From Siderastrea siderea (taxonomy: Eukaryota; Cnidaria; Anthozoa; Scleractinia; Rhizangiidae): 64,000 nucleotides of DNA. A model generated the notes under the pieces. The model searched no databases. It was not told the origin of the DNA and worked only from the letters and a program-made list of their open reading frames with translations. Of the stretch, positions 36,031 through 48,617 are shown piece after piece (positions within the stretch are counted from its first letter, which is position 1; each line of letters begins with the position of its first letter). Where the stretch lies: positions 51,613,533 to 51,677,532 of the forward strand of contig OZ034967.1 of the NCBI GenBank assembly GCA_964030785.1, given 5' to 3'. Both the position numbers and the translations under genes were made by a program.

Positions 36031-39000
36031 GTCAACATAATTTAATTATAGAATAACTTTACGAAGAATTTACTAATAGCCTTAATTACTAGGTTAGCGT
36101 CAACTAAAATATCGAAATCCGTTGTAGCTTTTCTGATATCGATTCCAAATTCCCACGTCTTGTTTTTGACAATAAGCTCAGTTTGGCGTGAAAATAAGCT
36201 TGGATGTTTGTCCCGAGGAGTAAACAGCTTTTTTTGAGCGAATCTCCAGGAAAACTGGGTTTTGAGGAATAGATAATGTATGAGAACAAATATTTCAGCA
36301 CATTTTTTCTCACGGCAAGTTGAGGTTAACGGAAAGCAATAATAACAACAATCGCAGGAACGTTTTGCTCAAAAGTTTTCAATTGAATGGTTTCACTTGA
36401 GGAACGCACTGCCTAATAACTCTTTTGAAAGGCCACTTTAATGATTTTATCTGTAGATTCAAAGTTTAAATTACTATAGTAGTTGGTCGTAGTTTTGCCG
36501 TAGGAAGAAATGAATCAAACTAACGAATCGTTGTTTGTCTCCAACCAAAATATTTTCAGGCTTAGAAGCTAGTAAATAAAAAGAATCCATCAGCTAGGAA
36601 ATGGTTCCTTCTCATAACTGCCTTCATGACTACATGCCAGTCTCTAGTTAGGAGAATAAAGATTTCGATCTGTTTGACCAAATTTCTTTTACTAGCTTAA
36701 GCTTGGCTTAATTAATGAAACTTCTTGGAAAAAGCTGTTTAAATAAATAGCCGTTATTTAAGAAATAATATTAAACTGAGCTATATATTTCTTAATATAA
36801 AGTCCAAAAGTATTTAAGACAAAGTAAAACTAAGAAGTATATTTTTTTCTTACCCTTGCTGAACGTAACTATCTCCTAGAGAAGACATGTGCGAACACGC
36901 AAGTACGCGCGGGAAGTTGTCAGGCAGTGGTAGGCGAATTACGCACGCGCGCGCGCGTGTTTCTCTTCGACTTCCACTTTCGTTGAGATAAAAATTGACT
37001 GCTTGCAGTGTATCTTTTTGCAATTAAACTTCTCTCTGGAATGATGTATTATGTCAGTTACATTTTCACCTGAAAATTAAAATTTGCTGTGCTAACAGAG
37101 ATGAATATTTCTGTTGAAACGTAGACAACTGGACGATCATCTTTCTCGAAACGTCTACCCCCGTTTTTTTGGGCTTCATTTTCTTTATTCACAATTCCAG
37201 CGATTTTAGGTCATTTCTGTAGGGTAAGTGAATTCGTTCATATTGCGGAGAAACACCATACAAAGACCAAAACCAACACCAGGTAACGTTTTGTCAACTA
37301 CAGTTAGCGATTTATTTTCTCGTTTGTTTATTGATTACACTTGTCAGTCCCAATCCTCTTACATTACGCTTGGGTTGCGTGTGATACATCGACTCATTCA
37401 CCTCTGTAGGGCAATTGCGGATGCCCGAAGTAGTGCGTGTGCTCGCATAACCTGGTACAAACATGCAAGTCTGGGAGAATTCGAAAGTTAAACTATACAC
37501 CTGTGCTGCAGGCGAGGGTTTGCTCATGTACTTTCGAATTCTTCCAAACTCCGAGGGCCGTCGTTATTACAGCAATTAGTATCCACGGAACAATAATTCC
37601 TAGTTGATTGGTAACAAGAACTAACAATCACGTAGCGAAACAAGCCAGCCGTTAAATGACCAATATTGTACCCTGGCATTTATTTCCCGGGGCTTAAATG
37701 TCATGGTTGTAGAATGCTTGTCGCACACTAGATTAAGCGTGGATTTATATGGATTAACTAAAATATGATTGTTGATGGAAATATGTTTTATGTTTATAGG
37801 CTACCTAAAGTAATACAAAGCTTAACTAATCCAAGAATTTCTTCGTCTTCCGTGCAGATCAATCCCATGAGCTTTTTATGACTCAGAGGATAAAACCTTA
37901 AAAATATAAATCTCCTAAAAATCTTTCTCCTTTTAGGTTTGACCCAAAACGACAAAAGTCTTATCGTTAATTAAGACTTTCTTTAGGATGAGTAGGTTCT
38001 GTTTAGCCACTTATTTGTACGATAAGCAATTATCGGAAAGTCATTTTGGAAACGACCTGACACTAAAAGATGAATAGCTTTTTTTATTGAGCTACTAATG
38101 AGATTCAATTGCCTATGTGGGTATTGAATTCTAAATTGAATACTTTTAAATAAGTCCTTTGTTCAGCTACAACTTATATGCCAAAAAGATCCGAATACAA
38201 AGTAAAGGACAAACAATACTTATTTTACTAAGAATGGAGATGGAATACAATGCAATTTACATACATGTCGAATCAGCTATAAAGACATTCTATAAAGGGT
38301 GTACTTTACTCTCAAAAGGTATTTCTGAGGAGACACTTGGATCAGCTTGGCACACGTCGGTTGCGATAAACCAACGTTCTGTGAGTAGAGAACTGATATT
38401 TTAAGATAATTTTTGAGACAAGTGAAATGGCATGGGAAATTTAACAACAGAAGTTTTTTGCAAAATTGAGACTGAAACTACTGTTTGGCTGCAGGGGATT
38501 TTTTATCAGTTCAGTCAAAGCAAGTTTAAATAACACAGCTAGAAAAATGGGTTGAATTCAAAAGCGGCATACGTGAATTGATTCGAAGCATTCCTTGTAT
38601 AGAATTTAGCCTGATCTTCTTGAGGGAGAAGAAATTGAAACAGGTCGAATGCCAATTTGCTTGTAAGTAACCGTTATACGAAAAGGACAGTTATATACTG
38701 TATAGGTATCCATGAAGATTGTGAAAAACTGACTAAGTTAGAAGAATTAGGAAATTTAAAAGAAGTGTTCTTTCAGTCATATACACCTAGACTATCACTT
38801 TATTATTCGTAGACAGTCTTAAGCAGTTGACTGAATTTTGGCGGGAACTGTTTGCTCTAAGGTCGTGTCTATATTAGCTCCGTTTCGATACTTGGAGAAT
38901 GACATCAAAACGTCTGTAGGAACGTGGAGGCGAAAATTGGTTTAGCGCCAAAATAATTTTCTGTTGTAGGTTTCAATATCTACGCGGTTAGTTAACTGAA

Positions 39001-40144
39001 CGTGTTGTTTTCAGGTCCCATGGGAAGTGACACCCAAAGCTCCGCTTCGCGCCAAAACGAACGTCCACAAAAGCTCTGCCAAAACAAACTCCTGTAGACT
39101 ATTTGTACCCTGCAAGCTCCCTCAGGTTGAACTGAATCAGACAGCTTCAATATTATTATGCTGTTTTTAGCCAAATTGAATGGAGAGGAAAATTCCATTC
39201 AATTTGAAAAAAGAAGCAAAAATTGAAAAACCGTTCATTTAATAATCTAGTTCTAATTTAATAAATGAGATCCAGGCCTGTCGTTAGTGAGGTACCGACG
39301 CGAATTTCGGCAAATTTCTCGTATTTCTCACTACAGATGTTTCTACTGTGGCCTTTAAAAGACTTAACTGTTTGCTCTAAGGCCGTGTCTATATGAGGCT
39401 TTTTTCTTTTTAGCTGAAAATCAATGGGAACGAATCAATACGAAAGTCAGTTTTGGCGCTAAAATAATTTTCTGCTGGCGCTGTATTTATGAATTGGTCC
39501 CCAGAGAATGTAGCGCTAAATTAAAAATCGCGCAGAATTGTATATAATAATAGTCCAGTTTCGATTTCACCAAGACCGCTGGACTGACTATTTGCGGCAG
39601 CAAATAAAGGAGAATCAGAAGAAAAGCTTTGTAAGGAAGGTCATGCTAAAATCCGAAGCCTGGTCTCTGCCAAGACACTTCCCTCCACGGTGTTTCTCTC
39701 CACACAGGAGTGAAAATGGACACCGGAAACAAAATGCTGGGGGAGTAGCCCCGCAATGGACTAGAATCCTATCAAGGGAAGAGGGGGGGGGGAGGAAAGG
39801 GGAGTAACAACACTCTTAGTCGGCTTCTTGCTGAAGGAACTGGGTTAAGCTCCGGCCAGGTGGGCTTCTTGTGGTTAGTGTGTGTCCCTCCCATACCCCC
39901 ATAAAATTAAAATGGGACAAAATGTATTCCTTGGTCTAACCCTTGTTTGTAGGCCCCAAACAACTTTTGAATTCGGCTTCTTCTAAAACATCGCCAATAG
40001 AATGAAAGACCAATACCGTAAGACGAAAACCACATTTGTGATGACAGCTTCCTAATAAAAGATTCTTATTATAATAACTATTAATATTATATGTTATTAT
40101 TGTTATTATTCAGTATTATTAATCTCATTTTATCTTATTGTCAG
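36031..40144. other. Intergenic, no gene recognised
   Basis: This lies between the JmjC gene and the matrix-protein gene. It has polyadenylation-like AATAAA at 36,655, a CG-alternating run near 36,947, and two related stretches (38,850-38,990 and 39,365-39,480) sharing CTCTAAGG-CGTGTCTATAT and AAAATAATTTTCTG. No coding domain was found. Confidence 0.5.
39655..39885 (+). mobile_element. SINE body, truncated
   Basis: It shares TTTCTCTCCACACAGGAGTG, CGCAATGGACTAGAATCC and the GCTCCGGCCAGGTGGGC tail pattern with the SINE at 31,493. The tRNA-like head is missing or decayed. Confidence 0.55.
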
Positions 40145-40165
40145 AGACAAGCTCTTCGCAGGAAT

Positions 40166-40217
40166 ATGATTTACTTGTGGCTGTGCACGTTTGTTGTACA
40201 TTTAGCGCTCACCCGAG
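40166..40217 (+). CDS. Matrix-protein exon 1: signal peptide
   Basis: The ATG at 40,166 encodes MIYLWLCTFVVHLALTR, a short hydrophobic leader, and splices in phase 1 at GTGAGT. A CAG at 40,142-40,144 may be the acceptor of a 5' UTR intron. Confidence 0.75.
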
Positions 40218-43200
40218 GTGAGTGGTAGTTATGACAATGTACGAAAAAAGAAGTAAAGCAAAGGAGAATGTAGATGGGAGTTTTGCTGATTGTTTTTTTT
40301 TATTTGCCAAAACATTACAACAATTATGACAACAATTAGTAGGGTGTGACGCGGGATTATGGGGCAGGGGAATAAGCTTCCCTTCTTCCCGTATATTTAA
40401 CACCGGTCGACGCCCTGGACACAAGCCTTGCTGCGCTTTTTCTTTGTTGGAAAGATTACGCAATGTAACCAAAAATTTGCCCATTCTTCCGCTTCTCATC
40501 CGTATTTTTTCCGCCTCCTGTAGATTTCCCTCCCTCTGCACCCTGCTCCTCTTTATTACTTTCTCTCATGCATGAAATTCTTCTGAAACTTCACGAGGAA
40601 GACATGACGAGAACGGAAAAAATAGGATTATATTTTGTCGTCGTGTTGTACCAAAATACTGGTGCAGATCTTGAAATTGTTTCGAACGTCGAAAAGATGC
40701 AATCAACTTTTTTTTTTGCCATCCGTGCATTGTAGTGCACGAGTGTAGTTTAATAATAATCAGAAGAAAAACTGGACCATTCATTTTAGCTCACCATTAA
40801 CGCAAAAAGGGCTTTTGTTTTTCACAGTGGTTCTTAAAATAGGTTGATATGGTCGAGTCAGACGTGTCAACCCACTGCAACAAAGAATGATACAGAGTCA
40901 CCCAAAATAACATGTTTTTGAATTCACAGTAACCATGGTACCTTAACCTTCAAGTTTTAAAGTGACTTTTAAGTTTGTATATCCAAATAGCTTCTGTTAG
41001 CTTCCCTTATCCACTTTTATCCATGCTATCTAACGCAAATGCAATATGTTTCTCTGTAACTCGATGTTTGCTGACATACTGCTGAAACACTGGCTCTCAT
41101 TTGAGTTCTTGAAAATTTTTCACGTAGTTACTCATTGTAGTCAAAGAAGAAGAATTGATGTTGTTATTGTTTAAATTTCAGCTGCTTCCGACTGCGAGAA
41201 TCCACCACTGGACTTAAGCATTGTAATTGATCAGACAAAGAGTGTTGGAGCAGACAACTATGACACCATGATAGAATCAGTCCGTACTCTCATATCAAAG
41301 TACCACGTAGGTCCTGATAAGACTCGCATTTCAATAGTTACATATCATAACAAAGCGCAGGTTCGCGCGAGCTTTGACGACGCGAAATATCAAAGTCAGA
41401 AAGGACTTAATGGTCTCCTGGATGAAATGAAAGCCAAGGACAAGCTGGGTAACCCCACACGCACTGACATAGCACTGGAGGTGGTCAATAAGGAGGTATT
41501 TAACACAAAGAATGGAGACCGGCCGGATTCGCCCAATGTCATGATCGTGTTTACTGACGGTGCAACACACAAGAAGTCGAAGCCATACAGTCAAGTTCTC
41601 CCTCCACTCGTGGTAAGAGCTAATTCTGATAAGATTTTACCACTATTACCTTCGTAATCGATAATGCTTTTTTGTATCCGAGTCGTATATAAGGTTATAA
41701 TTAAGTAGAGGGGCGATGAGTTAATGCTTCATGATAAGTCTGACCAAAAGACTGGATGGTCGGTTGGCTCGAAGCCCGGTTCTCCCCAGTACCCAGGTTT
41801 AGAAATTGGTACCGTGACTTCACGTAAGACAACACTGAGTGTAATAATCGTTATTGAATCATTCAGATAACACCAGCAAGTAAAAAATCAGTATTAGTAA
41901 AACCTTCTTGTGAAATACTTACCATGAAATTGTTGCAAAGCAGAGGAAAAATGATTTTTTTTTCACTAGACTGAGATCTAACCCAACAAATTAAATTATA
42001 ATGCCATTTCCTCCCTGGAGAGATACATGAAACAAAAATGCGGTGAAAACAGTGACAAGCTTTATTTAGGTATTTTTGTTCTTGACACTTCGTTTCTATA
42101 CTCAGGCTAAAGGTGTCCATCGAATTGCCGTTGGAATTGGAAAGCAGATTAAGACAGAAGAACTTGAAGCGATCGCTGGAAGTCCTGATCGCGTCGTAAA
42201 TGCTGCGAGTTTTGACGCTCTAGAGAAAGAGCTGGACAAAATTCGTGAGGTTACATGCAGTAAGTATTTTTGTTTCGTTCATTGTTTGTTTTTTCTTGTG
42301 ATATACCCACTATTTCATATATATTAGGAGAAAGAGGAAATTATTGTTGATCGACAGTTGCTGTAGTTGTTACCCAAATGGAAAATCCAGTATTGTTAAT
42401 CTAATGTGACTGATTAAAGCACGCTTAATACGTATTCTGTGTATTTATGACCAATTACAGATCACAGGAGACGAAAATACAAAACTAACACAATCATTTC
42501 AAACGACTCCGTTCTAGTATTTACAACAGAGCTGGAAGACAATTGCGCAAACGCCCTCAGCGGCGGGTAGCAAAGAGAGGGGGTTGCATTCGCAGGCTTG
42601 TGGTGACTGCGTATCCTCTCTTAACATAATTGCTTTTGGTTATATTCAGGTATCGATGGAGGATACACTGCGTGGAGTAAGTGGTCTGCATGTTCTGCAA
42701 CATGCGGTGGTGGTGTCCGCTGGCATTCTAGAACTTGTACCAATCCATCACCAAAAGGAAAAGGAAAAACGTGCACGGAACAGAACCTTGGACCTGCCAA
42801 AGAGTCCCAGGCGTGCAATACTCAGAAATGCGGTGAGTTTCTTGTGATGAACTGTTGTGGAAATTTTAAAAAGTGGTATTGTAAGCCCCCAGGAAAGGGG
42901 ACTTTCATATGAAAGTGACCGAGGTGCTAAATGTGTGGCTTGCAACTGATAGATCTAAAAAGGTCGTTGTTATAATGATCCTGGTACCCAAAAGGGGTAA
43001 AACCCGGAAAACAAAAGGAAAAGTCAATTTTCGTTTCAGAATCGGCACCTTTTGGGAAAAAGTACAAATTTCGTTGCAGTGTTGCCACATTCGTCGAGAG
43101 TGCAACTCAGTGAAGATTTTTTTCTGGAGCTTTCTTTTTATAGTAACTGGTTTTAAGTTGTCTCCTAACCGCAAAAATCGCTTAGTAGTACAGCGTGAGA

Positions 43201-46200
43201 AGAGCGCAAAAATTTTCAAACGAATGGGACATAGCAAAGTACTGCTCATTTTATTTCATCTGAGTGGACACACTTCATGATAAGACTTCACCCATAAACT
43301 TAAACGTCAGAAGTACCTTGTACAGCATAATAGACAGTGTTAAAGGAAAGTATTTTTCAGTAACTCTCATTTATAAGAATGAGTTACACTTTAGGATTTT
43401 ACCCAAAGGTAAAAAAAGTAAGAACTACCTTGTTCAGTGATTATATAGACAGTGCTACAGGAAAGCACTGCAAAGTAGCTTTCACTACTTAAACTAAAAC
43501 CACTCTACACTGACGAATCAGTCACTCAGGAATGCCAGTGCGAAGTTCCATGTTCAAGTTTCTTCATAGGTACCGATGGGGGATATTCCTCGTGGAACAA
43601 GTGGTCTGATTGTTCAGTTACGTGTGGAGGAGGTGTCACGTGGAGAACCAGAGCATGCGTGAATCCAAAACCGAGCGGTGATGGAAAGACGTGCAAGGAA
43701 CAGAACCTTGGACCTGACAAGCAATCGAAAACATGCAATCCTCAGAAATGCGGTAACACAGCTATTAATGACTCTTATTGGCCTTTATAAAATCGTTAGT
43801 CTCTTTTAAATATAAATTTCAGATGATGGTGAAATTGATAATCGAGACAGTTTTACATAGATGCTGCTTGAAATATATTGATTTCTCTCAAAAGCCTTCG
43901 TTGCGCGATATCAGTGATAGTAATTTTTCTCTCGTATAACAATTTTCCGAGTGCTCCATTCATCTCACTGGTTAATAAGAAATTTTTATTTATCATTTAT
44001 TTATTTATTTGATTTTTGTCATCTTATTTTTCACTTTCCAATCATTGAAACTCCCCACCATTCTACTTTTTTAGCGGGATCATTATTTTGAGGTCTCCGT
44101 ATCATTCGCGACGCTTTACAGGACCTTTTCACTTCGTAAAGCGCACATTTATTTCAGCCCAGCTCATCAAAAATCGACATTTCCCACAGGAACCCCATAC
44201 TACGAAGCCGTAAGCTACTGAACATTAAAAGTACCATAGGATAAAAATCAGCTTTGGTTGTAGTAGTAAAAAGTACAAACAGATGATAAGGATTCAATTT
44301 TTGCGTAAACTGGAGTTAACTCCATTACATGAACATACCATTCATTGTTCATTGTAGCTTCATCGGCAAAGATGTTGCTCATTTTATTCGCTCCTTGTTC
44401 ATTGGTCTGTTTCGTCACGGGACGTGCTATACGCTGTCCAAGATGTAAAATTGGCAAGTCCGATCATTCTTTCGCAAACCCTGGCAAAGATTTTCATGGC
44501 GCTGCTTCCGTTGCTGTGTGGAGCGCTTATGATTACGATGATATTTCTCACTTGTCGGACTCCACAAGCTCCTTAATTCGTACCTCCCAACTCCGTTCAA
44601 CAAACACCGACCTCTCCCGGAGGAGCAGCCCAGGCCCTCTCTCAAGACGTTCAACTTAACAAGTCGAAAAACAAAAATTCACGGGCCTTGGTGGAATTAA
44701 CAATGAAAGTCTTCCCTGACAACCGAACTACCCCATGACTCTGGCGTTCCTTCACAGGATACTTCGTCTGAATTGAGTGATGTGAAGGTCCTTGTCCTTG
44801 TGATCGAAGGTGATCGTCGTGTTTTTAAGATCGATTTACTAACAGTGGTATCCTGTGGGATTTGGGGGGGGGGGGGGGGGAGGAGGAAGAGTGTCACTCG
44901 GTTCATGATACAGAGACTGGGTGGCCTGTAGCCCGAGTTTGACATTCAGTAAGAGTTTCCTGAATTGGCTAGGCCCGAGTGGTTTGTTCAGCTATACGTA
45001 TCGGTAACCTACATCCAACACTTGGAAAGCTTTTACGGAGATATATAATTTAGTAAGTGAGGAACTTATAATTGCAAAACCAGTCTCAGTTAAATTATAA
45101 ATGTTTGTTTGGTTGGTAGTGTTGGCTCTTCAGGACGTATCTATGTAACAGAAATCATTTCTTTTATACTACCTAAGGATGGTTCCAAAATAAGTGTGAA
45201 GAAAGGCTTTTACGGTAATTTTGCCGAACACCGCAATAAAAAATAAATAAATAAAGTGCAATAGCTGTCGCGAAATAGTTTCTCCGAGCAGTTTTCCAGT
45301 TAGTTTTATTTCCTTTAAAAAATTCGTTCTACGCGGTACATATGCCTTTCCTCTGGATAGCGTCTTAGCTCTGCTGTGTCTCTTTTCAGGGTTCTTATTT
45401 CCCGTTTTCCTTTGTGATACTTGTAGGTTACTGGTGAAAATGAAGGCCATGATAATATCTTTTCTGGTAGCTTGGTACCTAACCTGTTGCCTTGTACAAC
45501 ATGATAAACAGTGCTACAGAAAAGTACTGCATAGTAGCTGTCATTACTTAACCGCCCTACACTGAATCAAGAGGGCCAGTGCTAAGGTTTAATCATTTTC
45601 AATTTTTTTCACAGGTACGGATGGGGGATATTCCTCGTGGAGCAAGTGGTCTGATTGTTCAGTGACTTGTGGGGGAGGAGTCACTTGGAGATTCAGAGCA
45701 TGCGTGAATCCAAAACCAAGCGGCGATGGAAAAACGTGCAAGGAACAGAACCTTGGACCTGACAAGCAATCGAAAACGTGCAATCCTCAGAAATGCGGTA
45801 ACACAGCCATTAATGTCTTCTTATAGGCCTTTATACAATCGTTAGTCTTTTAATATAAATTTCAATTAATGATAACGATTCTGTTAAGACAGGCCCTTCT
45901 TTATAACAAATTAATTTCCGTAAGAAGGCAGTGGTTGGTATGAAGTCTCACTTTCACATTCCTACTTTGCGCGATGGGATTGATAAAAATTTTTGTTCAT
46001 ATAACGATTTTAAAGTACTTTATTTAGTACAGGCGACGACCTCTTCACTGGGCTTGTACCAGCATAAGCCATAACTATTTTCGCAGCGCACACATGTATC
46101 GTTTAGTCAAGCTCATTGAAAAGCGACGTTTCTCAAAGGCACCCCATACTACTAAAAATCGCAGGCTACTGATAGTTAAAGTACTTTACAACAAAATCAA

Positions 46201-48578
46201 CTGTGGTTGTACTAGGCAATGGAGCGAGTGCAAAAAAGTGCGCTCGTCCCAATTTTCGTGCGGCCAAAAAGCGAAAAATGCTTTGAACGGGCGAAAAAAC
46301 TTACGGAAACGCTTGCTACGCAGACTATCGATTAATTTGTTAACAAACGTTCAGTTTCATCATTGGAAAGATCAAAGAAAGTGGGTCACCCAAGCTGGTG
46401 GTCCATATACTTTGGGAATCCTTCCAAACCTGAACTTCTTGTTTTAGCGATCCCACTGTTTGTTATAACTGGTTTTGGTTTGCCTGTTTGTTTTAATCCA
46501 GGTGTGGATGGTAACTGGTCTCCCTGGAGTAATCCTGGTCCTTGTGACAAGACTTGTGGTGGTGGCGTGCGAGTGAGGAAACGAACCTGTACCAATCCAC
46601 CACCTTCTGGCAACGGCAAGAAATGCCCAGGACCGAGTACTAAAACGGAGAGCTGCAACACACAGAATTGTAGGTCGCATATTACTGATTTTTTTTTGCC
46701 TGGATACCTTATTATAGGAAATTAACGCTCCATGAAATGAACTCGAATTTTAAAAATTCGTGTTAAGTAAATTTAAGTCGCGTTAACTTTTGTGAGCGTT
46801 AATTTCCGCGTTGTTAATTAAATGGAGCGTTATTTTCCGCGACCTTAATTTCCATCATTTTAATCCCAAATCATGGATACAGTCCAGACATTCTTGACAC
46901 CCACAAAACAATATCTTTCCTACATTTAGGCAGAATTTAACGCACATTGTCTGAAATTTAACGCACATTGTTTATAAAGAAATTGCTTCACACACATGTA
47001 GACCTGTTTAGTTCCTGATTTTTATATTCAGTTGGAAATAAATTTGTTCCAGTTGAGACCCTAAAGTGTTTCTTTGTGTTAATCGCGTTTATCTTCCTCA
47101 TTTTGAAATTTTACCTCCTCTTTCGCGTTAATTTCCCTTGTTGGGAAGTAATTTTCCCCTTCAATTCCCGTTAATTTAAGTGTTCCTATTATAAGATAAA
47201 TAAATATATAAATCAAAGGATACTTAAACAGAGTAAAATGTACATAAAAAGATGACATAACGCAAGGTGGAAAACAACCGGGGAGCTGGGAGAATCAATC
47301 TATTCAATCTATTTGATTAACTCTTTCAACCATCAGGTTTAAATGGGTTGCAACTTGAAAAAATTGCGCAAATATGTTCAAGTTGTTCACTCTGGCTTTT
47401 GGAGACTAATCGCTAAAAACTTGTTAAGGTTTGTTCTTTCTTTGAAAAAATCCCTTAAAATCGTATGCTTTGTGCTCTATAGGGGCATTTAGTGTACGAT
47501 TAAAGCTGTTTAGTTGTATTTCTAGTGCAGTTTTTTATAGCAAAACATAGAATTCCTTAATAACGTAGCCTCTATAAAACCATTCGGATCAAACGGCTCC
47601 ATTGTTACGTTGACGGATAAAATTTTATCATTTTGACGCTTGACACTTAATCATCCGTTAAAAGTTTTCCGTAACCTCGAAAACAGTTGACGGCTAAAAT
47701 TTTAATCACTTTTTACAGAGTGAATACTCACTCAATTTAGACTCTACTTTCAGCTGAAGAAGCCACTTGGTTTAGAACAAAATTAACCTTCATGTTAACT
47801 TCTGTTCTCCCCTCAGGCCCTCCTCCACCACCTCGTCCGTGCAAGGAGCATTTAGATGTTGGAGTAATCCTGGACTCCTCAAACAGCATCAAACCATTTG
47901 ATTATCAAAAGGCGCTCAATTTCTTACAAAGCCTTGCTCAAAGACTGCAAGTATCAGAACCCGGTTCACACATGGCAATACTTTTGTACAGTTGGGAAGC
48001 ACACACTGTTTACAGGTTGGCAGCTAGACATAAATCAACATTACCTGACAAAGAGAAATGTCAGTCACTTACAATGGAAAATGTATTGCGATTTTCAATC
48101 GGTTGTTGAAAGTAAATCGCGTTTGCTTTTATCACAGAGTTGGTTGAAAGATCCGGCACCACGTTAGTATCCCATAAGAAGCAAAATCACACCCATTGGA
48201 AAGACAACGTTTGGACATAAAACATGTCTTATAAAATTTATTTTCCACTTTAATTTTAGGTTCACAGACTCACAAAATATCAACGCTCTGAAAAATAAAA
48301 TAAGGAGCTTACCTCACATTCAGGGTGGAACACGGACTGACAGAGCGTTGGAGCTTGCAGGACAGGATTTCTTTCGCTGGGCGGAGACTGGAGACAGACC
48401 GGATGTGCCTAACGTGTTGCTCGTGCTGACAGACGGAGACACAAATGAAGGAAGCAGGCCATTTTCTCAAGTGCTGCCCCCATTGGAGGTATTTACAGTT
48501 GCAATTTTTAGCTAATCCAGCAAGGGACCAATCAATCAATCAATCAACCAACCAATCAATCAATCAATCAATCGATCG

Positions 48579-48617
<39 letters not shown>

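Noticed and set aside
41701..41830. Possible tRNA-like stretch
   Set aside because: No consistent A box, B box and cloverleaf could be drawn.
44345..44659. 104-codon frame between TSP1 exons 5 and 6
   Set aside because: It lies within an intron, starts with a chance hydrophobic stretch, and has no domain.
46670..46725. TSP1 exon 7 extended to a stop after NCRSHITDFF
   Set aside because: The T|GTAGGT donor restores the final cysteine with exon 8 and keeps the frame through the second vWA domain.
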